From Streptomyces plumbidurans (GTDB taxonomy: Bacteria > Actinomycetota > Actinomycetes > Streptomycetales > Streptomycetaceae): DNA of 64,000 bases. The DNA is taken from NCBI RefSeq assembly GCF_019857225.1, contig NZ_JAFJSY010000029.1, forward strand, positions 1 through 64,000, written 5' to 3'. Numbering within the stretch: the stretch's first letter is position 1; every line of letters begins with the position of its first letter. This document shows, in pieces, positions 7,469 to 16,804 of the stretch. The position numbers were made by a program, and so were the translations under genes. A model generated the notes under the pieces. The model saw only the letters and a list, made by a program, of their open reading frames with translations, made no database searches and was not told the DNA's origin.

Positions 7469-8394
7469 CCGCCGCACAGCTCCTTCGCGGTGAGGTCGGT
7501 CATCTCGGCCTTGGTGAAGCCGAACGGCTTGAGGATGCGGAAGAGCTCCCCGCTCTTCTTCATCTTGTGCAGCTCGACGTTGAAGGCGTCCCGCAGGCCG
7601 GTCTCGGTTGGCCGGAAGGCGAAGGCGCCGCCGTCGACGTGCGGCTTGCCCTTGACGAGGGGCGCGAACGCCTTGGTGGACTCCGTCTTGCCGGACTTCT
7701 TGACCACCTCGCGGACGGTCAGCGCCGTACCGGCGAAGACGTCCACGCGTCCGGCCTCGACGGCGTTCAGCCCCGCGACCTGGTCCGGCACGATCAGGAT
7801 GTCGCTCTGCTTGTATCCCGCGTCGACGGCGTACTGGATCTCCGCATAGCCCGTACCGGTCGCGAACTTCGCCTTCTTCTCGACGATGTCCTTGTAATTG
7901 TGCAGCCCCTTCGGATTGCCCTTGCGGACGATGAAGGCGTCGAGCATCTGGTAGTCGGGGTCGGCGAAAATGACCTGCTGGCAGCGCTCGGGATTGACGT
8001 ACATCCCCGCCGCCACGACGTCGAACTGCTGCGAGTTCAGGCCCGGGATCAGCGAGCCGAATTCCGTCGGGACGGGCTGCACCTTGTCCACGCCGAGGCG
8101 CTTGAAGATGACCTTGGCCAGTTCCGGTGCCTCGCCGGTCAGGTCGCCGTTCTTGTCGATGTACCCGAAGGGGATCTCGCCGGCGATGCCCAGCCTTACG
8201 ACACCGGCTGCCTTGAGCCGGTCGAGCAGGTCGCCGCCCTTCTTGGTCGAGGCGGAGGCCACGCGACTGCATCCGGCGGCGCCCAGCGCACCGAGCGCCG
8301 CCACCCCCGCGAGCAGCGTTCGGCGGGAGGGTCCGGGTGTGTGTCTGTCGTTCCCAAAAGGTGGAGCCATGGCGGCGCGGCTACCCGAGTTCAT
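7465..8394 (-). CDS. ehuB: ABC transporter substrate-binding lipoprotein
   Basis: 309-residue solute-binding protein of SBP family 3. The N-terminus has a twin arginine and lipobox (PSRRTLLAG...LGAAGC), so it is an exported lipoprotein. Ligand-binding family motifs are visible: VRLGIAGEIPFGYIDKNGDL, EFGSLIPGLNSQQFDVVAAGMYVNPER, and FATGTGYAEIQYAV. The start is uncertain: ATG at 8394 or at 8370 (MAPPFGND); neither has a clear ribosome site, so a leaderless transcript is possible. It is the first gene of the operon and faces the divergent DUF3830 gene across only a few tens of bases. Confidence 0.85.
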   Translation of the reverse strand: MNSGSRAAMAPPFGNDRHTPGPSRRTLLAGVAALGALGAAGCSRVASASTKKGGDLLDRLKAAGVVRLGIAGEIPFGYIDKNGDLTGEAPELAKVIFKRLGVDKVQPVPTEFGSLIPGLNSQQFDVVAAGMYVNPERCQQVIFADPDYQMLDAFIVRKGNPKGLHNYKDIVEKKAKFATGTGYAEIQYAVDAGYKQSDILIVPDQVAGLNAVEAGRVDVFAGTALTVREVVKKSGKTESTKAFAPLVKGKPHVDGGAFAFRPTETGLRDAFNVELHKMKKSGELFRILKPFGFTKAEMTDLTAKELCGG

Positions 8395-8395
8395 G

Positions 8396-8436
8396 CGATG
8401 TATGCACTATGGATTTCATGGCCGATCGATACATCG
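8396..8436. promoter_or_regulatory. Inverted repeat over the ehuB / DUF3830 divergent start region
   Basis: Perfect 8-bp arms CGATGTAT (8396-8403) and ATACATCG (8429-8436) lie in the very short divergent interval and in the first codons of the DUF3830 gene. The position suits an operator controlling both directions; no specific regulator can be named. Confidence 0.4.
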
Positions 8437-8912
8437 AAGTCTCCCTGGTCAAGCGTGGAATCACCTGTACGGCGCGTCTGCTGGACGACCGCGCGCCTGT
8501 CACCTGCGCGGCTGTATGGGACGCCCTTCCACTGGGCAGCGACGTCTATCACGCAAAATACGCCCGAAACGAGATCTATGCTCTTTTCCCGCCCTTCGCG
8601 GCGACAGAACCGCCCCTGGAGAATCCGACCGTCACGCCGATTCCCGGAGATCTCTGCTATTTCTCCTTCGCGGGAACGGAACTCGGCACCAAGTCCTACG
8701 GTTACGACCGCGAGGTCCGCGCGGGCACCACGGTCGTCGACCTCGCGCTGTTCTACGAGCGCAACAACCTTCTGCTGAACGCCGACGTGGGCTGGGTGCC
8801 CGGGATCGTCTGGGGCCAGGTCGTGGAGGGGCTCGCGGACATGGCCGACGGCTGCAACGACCTGTGGCGGTCGGGGGCGGCGGGGGAGACGCTCAGCTTC
8901 CGGCGGGCGTGA
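8418..8912 (+). CDS. DUF3830 family protein
   Basis: 164-residue protein with the DUF3830 (cyclophilin-like fold) pattern: an N-terminal VTCAAVWDALPLGSDVYHAKYARNEIY stretch, then PIPGDLCYFSF and VDLALFYERNNLLLNADVGWVPG. Function is not established for the family; members often sit with hydantoinase, amidase and transporter genes. The chosen ATG gives MADRYIEVSLV; the ATG three codons upstream is equally possible. No Shine-Dalgarno sequence is visible and the start lies only 24 bp from the divergent ehuB start, so leaderless translation is likely. The 3' end overlaps the convergent amidase gene by 20 bp. Confidence 0.75.
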   Translation: MADRYIEVSLVKRGITCTARLLDDRAPVTCAAVWDALPLGSDVYHAKYARNEIYALFPPFAATEPPLENPTVTPIPGDLCYFSFAGTELGTKSYGYDREVRAGTTVVDLALFYERNNLLLNADVGWVPGIVWGQVVEGLADMADGCNDLWRSGAAGETLSFRRA

Positions 8913-10305
8913 GGCCGGTCGCCGCGACCCCGGCCTCGTAGAGCGTGTGGGCCGCCCGCAGCACCAGATCGTCCCGGTGCCGGGCGGCCACCAGCTGCAG
9001 CCCGATCGGCAGTCCGTCCCCGTCGGTGCCGACAGGGACGGTCGCCGCGGGCTGCTGGGTCATGTTGAACGGGTACGTGAACGGCGTCCACCCCGTCCAG
9101 CGCCGGTGCCCCGAGCCCCTCGGCACCTCCTCGCCCGCCTCGAACGCGGTGATCGGCAGCGTCGGCGTGACGAGCAGGTCGTAGGAATCGTGGAAGCGGC
9201 CCATACGGCGGCCGAGCTCCATGCGCACGTCCACCGCGGCGAGATAGTCCAGAGCGGAGCGCCGGGCGCCCTGCCCGCAGATCTCCCGCAGCCCCGGATC
9301 GAGCAACTTGCGCTGGTGCGGGCCGAGTTGCTGGGTCACCCGGGCCGCCCCCGAGAACCACAGGGTGTGGAAGGCCTCCACCGGTTCGGTGAAGTCCGGA
9401 TCGGTCTCCTCCACGTACGCGCCGAGCCCGGCCAGCCGCTCCACCGCCCGCCGCACCGCCGCGGCGACCGCCGGGCGCACCGCGACCTGGCCGCCGAGCG
9501 AGGGCGAGTACGCCACCCGCAGGCCCTTCACCCCGCCGGACAGGCCCGCCGCGAAGGAGCCGGGGGCGGGGGGCAGCCCGGACCAGTCACGGCTGTCGGG
9601 CGCGGCGATCACATCGAGCAGCAGCGCCGCGTCCGCCGCGTCCCGGGTCATCGGGCCGACGTGCGCGAGCGTGCCGAAGGCGCTCGCCGGGTACAGCGGC
9701 ACCCGGCCGTACGTCGGCTTCAGCGCGAAGATGCCGCAGAACGCGGCCGGGATACGGACGCTGCCGCCGCCGTCCGTGCCCAGCGCCAGCGGGCCCGCGC
9801 CGAGCGCCACGGCCGCCGCCGCGCCGCCGCTGGAGCCGCCCGCGGTGCGCGTCGTGTCGTACGGATTGCGGGTCACCCCGGACTGCGGCGAGTCCGTGAC
9901 GCCCTTCCAGCCGAACTCCGGGGTCGTGGTCTTGCCGAGGAAGACGGCGCCCTGCTCGCGCAGCCGGGCCACCGAGGGCGCGTCCTCGTCCCAGCGGCCG
10001 TTCTCGGAAATCGTCTTCGAGCCCTTGAGCGTGGGCGCGCCGCGCAGCAGCAGGATGTCCTTGACCGTCGTGGGGACCCCGTCCACCGGCCCCAGCGGCT
10101 CACCGCGCCGCCAGCGCTCCGTCGACTCCCGGGCCTGCGCCAGCGCCTCGTCGGCCAGCAGCCGCACGAAGGCGTTCACATCCGGCTGGATCCGATCGGC
10201 GCGGTTCAGCGCGGCCCGCGTCGCCTCCTCCGGACTGAACTCGCCCTTGCGGTACCCCTCGACGAGCCGTACGGCGGTCAGTCCGGTGAGTTCGAGGTCC
10301 GTCAT
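8893..10305 (-). CDS. Amidase (amidase-signature family)
   Basis: 470-residue hydrolase of the amidase-signature family, cleaving a C-N amide bond of unidentified substrate. The Ser-cisSer-Lys triad can be placed: Lys82 in GVPTTVKD, Ser158 in TAGGSSGG and nucleophile Ser182 in GTDGGGSVR, with the exact 24-residue Ser-Ser spacing of the family. No signal peptide is seen, so it acts in the cytoplasm. It lies 32 bp downstream of the 2-hydroxyacid dehydrogenase gene on the same strand and between transporter and racemase-like genes, suggesting degradation of an imported amide-containing compound. Confidence 0.88.
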   Translation of the reverse strand: MTDLELTGLTAVRLVEGYRKGEFSPEEATRAALNRADRIQPDVNAFVRLLADEALAQARESTERWRRGEPLGPVDGVPTTVKDILLLRGAPTLKGSKTISENGRWDEDAPSVARLREQGAVFLGKTTTPEFGWKGVTDSPQSGVTRNPYDTTRTAGGSSGGAAAAVALGAGPLALGTDGGGSVRIPAAFCGIFALKPTYGRVPLYPASAFGTLAHVGPMTRDAADAALLLDVIAAPDSRDWSGLPPAPGSFAAGLSGGVKGLRVAYSPSLGGQVAVRPAVAAAVRRAVERLAGLGAYVEETDPDFTEPVEAFHTLWFSGAARVTQQLGPHQRKLLDPGLREICGQGARRSALDYLAAVDVRMELGRRMGRFHDSYDLLVTPTLPITAFEAGEEVPRGSGHRRWTGWTPFTYPFNMTQQPAATVPVGTDGDGLPIGLQLVAARHRDDLVLRAAHTLYEAGVAATGLTPAGS

Positions 10306-10337
10306 GTGCCCTCCAGCGTTGGGAGCTGCCCGGCGGT

Positions 10338-11285
10338 TCAGCGTCCTGGTACGTACCCGCGTTCCTTGTCCACGACGTTGAGCAGAGGTCTGCCCGCCGC
10401 CCAGCGCTCGTACAACTCCACGAACTGAAGTCCGAGCTGATCACGCCAGCCGATCGTGTCGCCGCTCATGTGCGGGGAGACGATCAGTCCCGGAACCTGC
10501 CACAACGGGCTGTCCGGCGTGAGGGGTTCGTGCTCGAAGACGTCCAGGGCGGCGCCCGCGATCCACCGCTTGTTCAGCGCCTCGGCGAGGGCGTCCTCGA
10601 CGACGAGAGGGCCGCGCCCGATGTTGATGAAGCGCGCCGACGGCTGCATCACGCCGAAGCGACGCGCGTCGAACATGCCGTACGTCTGATCCGTCAGCGG
10701 CGCCGCCGCGATCACCCAGTCCGCGCGGGCGATCAGCCGTTCCAGGTCGTCCGGGCCGTGCACGCCGGCCCGCGCGGTGCGCCCCACGATCGCCGGGGTC
10801 ACGTCGAGCGCCTGCAGCGTGCGGGCGATCGTACGGCCGATGGGCCCCGATCCGACGACGCACGCGCGCGTGCCCGCGACCCGCTGGGTCTCGCGGTGCC
10901 GCCAGGTCCGCTCCCGCTGCAGCTCCAGAGTGCGCGGCAGATCCTTGGCCATGGTCAGTACGAGGGCGGCGACGTACTCCGCGATGGGCTGGTCGAAGAT
11001 GCCGCGCGCATTGGTCACCACCGTCTCCGAAGCCGCGAGTTCCGGGCACATCAGATGGTCCACGCCCGCGCTCGCCGTATGCACCCAGCGCGGCCGCGGG
11101 CCCTCGCCCGGCCAGGCCGAGCGCACGGCCCGGGAGGTGAAGTCCCATACGAGGAGCACGTCGGCGTGCGGCAGCCGCTCGGCGAGCGCCGCCTCGTCGG
11201 TGTGCTCGATACGGGCGCGACCGGTGAGCCTGCCGAGACGGGGGAGGGGATCGGCGTCCAGGACGAGAAGCGTGGGGGTGGTCAT
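10338..11285 (-). CDS. D-2-hydroxyacid dehydrogenase, NAD(P)-dependent
   Basis: 315-residue dehydrogenase. The Rossmann nucleotide-binding motif VVGSGPIGR is at about residues 143-151; catalytic Arg224 (NIGRGPLV), Glu253 (FEHEPLTPDSPLW) and His272 (VSPHMSG) are all present. It would interconvert a 2-keto and a D-2-hydroxy acid. The frame is open far upstream, but the ATG at 11285 gives MTTPTLLVLD, the usual family beginning; a ribosome site is not obvious. It is divergent from the two racemase-like genes and upstream of the amidase, forming one catabolic neighbourhood. Confidence 0.85.
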   Translation of the reverse strand: MTTPTLLVLDADPLPRLGRLTGRARIEHTDEAALAERLPHADVLLVWDFTSRAVRSAWPGEGPRPRWVHTASAGVDHLMCPELAASETVVTNARGIFDQPIAEYVAALVLTMAKDLPRTLELQRERTWRHRETQRVAGTRACVVGSGPIGRTIARTLQALDVTPAIVGRTARAGVHGPDDLERLIARADWVIAAAPLTDQTYGMFDARRFGVMQPSARFINIGRGPLVVEDALAEALNKRWIAGAALDVFEHEPLTPDSPLWQVPGLIVSPHMSGDTIGWRDQLGLQFVELYERWAAGRPLLNVVDKERGYVPGR

Positions 11286-11429
11286 GCGAGGAGCCGTTTC
11301 TGAGGGCGGTGGCGGCCGTCTGACATGCGAGGTTTGACCACGCTCGCACCCGAACCTACCTTCGTCAACACGGGCGTTGCACACGGCCGGTTGCTCACCT
11401 CCTTTCTCGCTGTGAGGGCGGTGCCCGTC

Positions 11430-12227
11430 ATGGACGTTTCCTTCCTCGGTGGACCCCAGCCGCAGCGCGGCGTCGGGGTGGTCGCACCCTTCGACTTCGC
11501 GCTGGACCGGGAGCTGTGGCGCTGGGTCCCGGACGATGTATCGCTGCATCTGACCCGCACGCCGTTCGTGCCCGTCGAGGTGAGCCTCGACCTGGCCCGT
11601 CTGGTCAGCGAGCACGAGACGCTGGCGGACGCGGTCCGCACGCTCAACGCGGTCTCGCCCGAGGTCGTGGCCTACGCCTGCACCTCCGGCAGCTTCGTCG
11701 GCGGGATCGCCGGGGAGCGGGCGATGTGCGCGGCGATGACACGCGCCGGCGCGGTCCCCTCGGTCACCACCTCCGGCGCACTCCTGGACGCCCTGGCGGC
11801 GCTCGGCGCACGGCGGGTGGCGCTGGTGACCCCGTACACCGTGTCGGTGACGCGCGCGCTGGAGGAGTACGTCGCCGAGGCGGGCGTGAAGGTCACCGGG
11901 TGCGTGTACATGGGGCTGACCCGGCACATCTGGAAGGTGCCGTACCGCGACGTGGTCGCCATGGCGCGCCAGGCAGTGCGGCGCTCGGCGGAGGTCCTCT
12001 TCATCAGCTGCACCAACCTTCCGACCTACGACGTCATCCCCCAGCTGGAGGCCGAGCTGCGCATGCCGGTGATCTCGGCCAACCAGGTGACGATGTGGGC
12101 TGCTCTCGCCCGGCTGGGTACCCGAGCGGTGGGGCCGTACCAGGCGCTGATCGATCCGGCGGCGCGCACCCGTCCCGTGCTGCCGGACCTCCCGAACGGT
12201 GAACAACAGCAGGAAGGCAGGTCATGA
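11430..12227 (+). CDS. Asp/Glu racemase / maleate isomerase-like protein, both catalytic cysteines
   Basis: 265-residue protein of the Asp/Glu/hydantoin racemase - maleate cis-trans isomerase - arylmalonate decarboxylase superfamily. Both active-site cysteines are present: Cys84 in AYACTSGSFVGG and Cys194 in FISCTNLP, with the C-terminal motif MPVISANQVTMWAAL typical of maleate isomerase and the ectoine-utilisation protein EutA. The reaction is unknown. The ATG at 11430 is chosen because upstream sequence is not conserved-looking; a GTG at 11421 is possible. It overlaps its paralogue by 4 bp, so the two are probably translated together. Confidence 0.78.
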   Translation: MDVSFLGGPQPQRGVGVVAPFDFALDRELWRWVPDDVSLHLTRTPFVPVEVSLDLARLVSEHETLADAVRTLNAVSPEVVAYACTSGSFVGGIAGERAMCAAMTRAGAVPSVTTSGALLDALAALGARRVALVTPYTVSVTRALEEYVAEAGVKVTGCVYMGLTRHIWKVPYRDVVAMARQAVRRSAEVLFISCTNLPTYDVIPQLEAELRMPVISANQVTMWAALARLGTRAVGPYQALIDPAARTRPVLPDLPNGEQQQEGRS

Positions 12228-12955
12228 CCGCACTCGGATTCCTCTACCCGGGACACTCCGCCGAGGACGACTACCCGCGCATCGAGCAGTTGCTGGGCAG
12301 TGACATCCGCCTCGACGTCGTCCACACCGACATCGGTACGGACGCGCACCGGGTGGACGCCCTGCTGGAGATGGGCGCGGCCGACCGCCTCGCGGCAGGC
12401 GTCGAGGAACTGCGCATGGGCGGCGCGGACTCGGTGGTGTGGGCCTGCACCAGCGGAAGCTTCGTCTACGGCTGGGACGGCGCCCACGAGCAGGTACGCT
12501 CCCTCGCGCTCGCGGCCGGGCTGCCCGCGTCGTCCACGTCCTTCGCCTTCGTGCACGCGCTCAAGGAGCTGGGGGTGCGGACGGTGGCGGTGGGCGCGAC
12601 CTACCCCGAGGACGTGGCCGGACTGTTCGCGGACTTCCTGGGGGCCGGCGGCATGGCGGTGACCTCGGTGCGCGGTGCCGGGATCATCACCGCGGCCGAG
12701 GTCGGCACCTGGGGCGAGGACGAGGTGTTCCGTCTGGCGCGGGAGGCCGACCGGCCCGACGCGCAGGCGCTGCTGCTGCCGGACACGGCCCTGCACACCG
12801 CGGCCCACATCCCGGCCCTGGAGAAGGAGCTGGGCAAGCCGGTCCTGACCGCCAACCAGGTCACGGTCTGGGAGGCGCTGCGGCTCGCGGACCGCAGGGT
12901 GAACGCACCGAGGCTGGGCGCGCTGTTCAGCCGGGAGCCGCTCGTCCAGGCCTGA
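12224..12955 (+). CDS. Asp/Glu racemase / maleate isomerase-like paralogue lacking the second cysteine
   Basis: 243-residue paralogue of the preceding gene. Cys75 in VWACTSGSFVYG is conserved, and the C-terminal PVLTANQVTVWEALRL matches. The second catalytic position, SCTN in the neighbour, is replaced by PDTA (Asp187) here. A one-cysteine enzyme of this superfamily cannot use the usual two-base racemase mechanism. It may be a decarboxylase-like enzyme, a non-catalytic partner of the upstream protein, or a changed activity. The genes overlap at ATGA, which favours a two-subunit product. Confidence 0.75.
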   Translation: MTALGFLYPGHSAEDDYPRIEQLLGSDIRLDVVHTDIGTDAHRVDALLEMGAADRLAAGVEELRMGGADSVVWACTSGSFVYGWDGAHEQVRSLALAAGLPASSTSFAFVHALKELGVRTVAVGATYPEDVAGLFADFLGAGGMAVTSVRGAGIITAAEVGTWGEDEVFRLAREADRPDAQALLLPDTALHTAAHIPALEKELGKPVLTANQVTVWEALRLADRRVNAPRLGALFSREPLVQA

Positions 12956-13032
12956 CCCGCCCCCGGGACGGCGGCCGGGGAACAGAGCGGGCCGGGCCGG
13001 GAAACAGAGCGGGGCCGGGAATAAAGCGGAGA

Positions 13033-13083
13033 GTGCCTCCTGTTAATCGCGCAGGACAGCGCATGGCCGAAATCAGGAGGCAC
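13033..13083 (+). promoter_or_regulatory. Inverted repeat that can hide the ribosome binding site of the LLM oxidoreductase
   Basis: GTGCCTCCTG (13033-13042) is perfectly complementary to CAGGAGGCAC (13074-13083), which contains the whole AGGAGG Shine-Dalgarno of the gene starting at 13089. The loop is 31 nt (13043-13073). Just before it are three roughly 20-bp repeats of the type gccgggaaacagagcgg (about 12975-13028). Pairing is seen in sequence; regulation is inferred. Confidence 0.55.
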
Positions 13084-13088
13084 CCACC

Positions 13089-14183
<1,095 letters not shown>

Positions 14184-14632
14184 CCGGGGCAACTGGCCGA
14201 GCGGCTTCAGGAGTTGCCGATCACCGACAGCGGTGGCCGTTGGGCCGAGACGCTGGGTGATGGGGCTGCCGACGGCCTGACCGAAAGCAACCGGCCAATC
14301 GGCGCTAGGAGTTGCCGATCGCCGAGCTCTTTGGTGAGGGCTGGATCGCTCGGCGATACGACGTATTCGGCGCTGACGGTCGGGCTGAGGCGCTGGGCTA
14401 GGAAACTGCCAACGGCCTGACGGGGCAACTCGTTGAGCGGTGCGAGGAGTTGCCGATCCCCGAGCGCTGGGGTGAGGGCTGGGTTGTTCGGGGATGCGAT
14501 GCGTTCGGCGGTGGTCGTCGGGCCGAGGCGCTGGGTGATCGGGCTGCCGACGACGGCCTGACCGGGGCGACTCGCCGAGCGGTTCCCTTAGTTGTCGATG
14601 GCCGAGCGCTCGGAGCAACCGGCCACCCGGCG
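14184..14632. repeat. Diverged tandem repeats built from the 3' ends of both flanking genes
   Basis: This 449-bp convergent intergenic stretch has no gene. The words aggagttgccgatc recur at 14209, 14307, 14445 and, as the true cdgA end, 14635; a decayed copy is near 14588. The words ctgccNacggcctgac recur near 14267, 14406 and 14544 and resemble the LLM gene terminus near 14167. The period is about 140 bp. Each unit therefore joins the end of the LLM gene to the end of cdgA. The junction has been amplified and then diverged. Confidence 0.75.
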
Positions 14633-16492
14633 CTAGGAGTTGCCGATCACCGAGTCGCTCGGCTGGGGGGTGAGGAGTTCGGAGATGCGGTCCGGTGACA
14701 CCGGGCGGGAGTAGAGCCAGCCCTGGCCGGTGTCGCAGCCGATGCGGCGCAGGCGGGTGGCCTGGGCGGAGGTTTCGACGCACTCGGCCGTGACCGTCAG
14801 GCCGAGGCGGTGGGCGAGTTGGATCATCGCCTCGACCACGACCTCGTCGGCCGGGTTCGGCGGCACGGACTGTTCCTTGTCGCTCTCGTACTGGAAGCCG
14901 CGGACGAAGGAACCGTCCAGCTTCAGCACCGACACCGGCAACCGGCTGAGGTAGGCGAGGTTCGAGTAGCCCGTGCCGAAGTCGTCGATCGCGATGCCGA
15001 CCCCCATGTCGCTGAGCGCCTGAAGAGCCTGCAGCGGCCGCCCCGAGGAGCCCATCACCGCCGACTCCGTCAGCTCCAACTGCAGAAGGTGGGGCGCGAG
15101 GCCCGTCTCGGCGAGCGTCTCGGCCACGTCCGCGACCAGATCCGAGTCCCAGACCTGACGCACCGCCACATTGACGCTCACGACGAGCGGCGGCTCGTCC
15201 GGGTGGTCCAGCTGCCAGCGGCGCGCCTGCCGGCAGGCCGTGTTGAGCACCCAGCGGCCCAGCGGCACGATCGAGCCGTCCTCCTCCGCCAGTCCGATGA
15301 ACCGATTCGGCGTCAGCACACCGAACTGCGGATGGTTCCAGCGCACCAGCGCCTCGACCCCGTGCAGCCTGCCGTCCTCCATGCCCACCAACGGCTGGTA
15401 CTCGAGGACGAATTCACCGCGATCGATGGCCGGGCGGAGCGCGGAGGCGAGCGCCTGGCGGGTCATGCGGTGGGCGTTGCGCTCCGGGTCGAAGAGCGTC
15501 CAGCGGGCCTTGCCGTCCGCCTTCGCCCAGTAGAGCGTCGTATCCGCCGCCTGCATCAGGGCAGTTGGGGTGGTCCCGGCCGCACGGCGCTCCACGACGC
15601 CGATCGACGCCGACACCGACAGCCGCCGTCCCGACAGGTCGAAGGGCGCCTGCACCGCCTCCAGCACCGACTCCGCCAGATCGGCGAGTTGGTCCGTGCC
15701 GGTCGAGTCCTCCACCAGCAGGGCGAACTCGTCGCCGCCCAGTCTCGCCACCAGCGGGGCGCTCGCTCTGGCGTAACCCGCCTCGTCCGCACAGCGCGTG
15801 AGACGCTCGGCGACGGCGGCGAGCAGCCCGTCGCCGACGCGATGCCCGAGCGTGTCGTTGATGGCCTTGAAGCCGTCCAGGTCGAGATAGCACAGCCCGA
15901 TCCGCCCGGTGCCGCCCTTCTCGTACGACTCCGCCTCCAGCGCGCTGGTCAGACGCTCGAAGAACAGTGTGCGGTTGGGCAGCCGGGTCACCGGGTCGTG
16001 CATCTGCAAGTGCCGCAGCCTGCCCTGGAGTTCACGGTGGACGCTGATGTCGGTGAGGGACATCAGTACGCCCTCGTCATGGGCCGACAGCGGTGAGACG
16101 GTGACCTCGACCCAGACCGACCGACCGTCGTGGTGCTTGAGCCGGCGCGTGCAGCGCAACGGCGCCTCGCGGCCGCGCAGCACCTCGCGGTACGCGTGCC
16201 AGGTACGGGTGTCGGACGACAGGTCGACCAGGTCGGCGGCGACCTTGCCGACCAGGGCGTCCGGATCGCTGCCGAACAGCGTGCCGAACCCGTCGTTGGC
16301 GTTGACCACCTGGCCCTCGCGGTCCACCACCGCCATCGCGAGCGGCGCAGCCGTGAACACCGAGCGGTACGCCGGCGGCTCGGTTCGAGTCGTCAGCGGC
16401 TCGGTACATGGCGCCGCATACGCGTCACTGTCTGTAACGGCGACCCGGTCGAGGTCTGCCGTGGGCGCCGGCCCTTCGGACGTTCCGCTCAC
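14633..16492 (-). CDS. cdgA: PAS-GGDEF-EAL cyclic-di-GMP protein (CdgA-like)
   Basis: 619 residues with a PAS domain (about 41-155), a GGDEF domain with intact GGDEF at 252-256, and an EAL domain with EAL at 380-382, SVNV, ELTES (473-477) and DDFGTGYSN (503-511). Both halves keep their catalytic signature, so it could make or degrade c-di-GMP. No RxxD inhibitory site precedes GGDEF. There are no transmembrane segments, so it should be cytosolic. In S. coelicolor the corresponding gene (from memory, SCO2817 cdgA) is a BldD target and influences development; I could not find a convincing BldD box here. The product ends SVIGNS, and its last codons are repeated downstream. Confidence 0.82.
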   Translation of the reverse strand: MSGTSEGPAPTADLDRVAVTDSDAYAAPCTEPLTTRTEPPAYRSVFTAAPLAMAVVDREGQVVNANDGFGTLFGSDPDALVGKVAADLVDLSSDTRTWHAYREVLRGREAPLRCTRRLKHHDGRSVWVEVTVSPLSAHDEGVLMSLTDISVHRELQGRLRHLQMHDPVTRLPNRTLFFERLTSALEAESYEKGGTGRIGLCYLDLDGFKAINDTLGHRVGDGLLAAVAERLTRCADEAGYARASAPLVARLGGDEFALLVEDSTGTDQLADLAESVLEAVQAPFDLSGRRLSVSASIGVVERRAAGTTPTALMQAADTTLYWAKADGKARWTLFDPERNAHRMTRQALASALRPAIDRGEFVLEYQPLVGMEDGRLHGVEALVRWNHPQFGVLTPNRFIGLAEEDGSIVPLGRWVLNTACRQARRWQLDHPDEPPLVVSVNVAVRQVWDSDLVADVAETLAETGLAPHLLQLELTESAVMGSSGRPLQALQALSDMGVGIAIDDFGTGYSNLAYLSRLPVSVLKLDGSFVRGFQYESDKEQSVPPNPADEVVVEAMIQLAHRLGLTVTAECVETSAQATRLRRIGCDTGQGWLYSRPVSPDRISELLTPQPSDSVIGNS

Positions 16493-16804
16493 CGCTCGCT
16501 CCCGCAGTGCACTCGATCTCTGTCCGTGCAGGAAAGTGTGCCGATCATAGAGGCAGACCCAGGGGCCTTCCAGCTACTGTCCAGTGTCCCGGATCGACCG
16601 GCACTTCAGACAGATCGTTTCTGCCCGCAGCTGGACGGCTTCTTGGGCCTCTCGATCGCTTGTGACGTTCCGTGAGAATTCCGGGGGTGTCGGCGCCGGC
16701 CGTCGTTCGGCCCTCTCACTCGTCCGGGCCAGGCAAACAGGACGTAGTACTACAAATCACACAGGCTGGGTGCGGAGTCCCGCGTACCGCACCCGGAGGT
16801 CCCT
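16493..16804. other. Divergent promoter region between cdgA and the metalloprotease gene
   Basis: 312 bp without a gene. The protease side holds a GTAGTACTAC palindrome (16744-16753) about 50 bp before its GTG start and a GGAGG ribosome site just before it. Nothing else is recognised. Confidence 0.5.

Noticed and set aside
16493..16804. BldD box upstream of cdgA
   Set aside because: Known for the S. coelicolor gene, but only a weak TCAC-rich stretch near 16660 was seen, not a convincing match.
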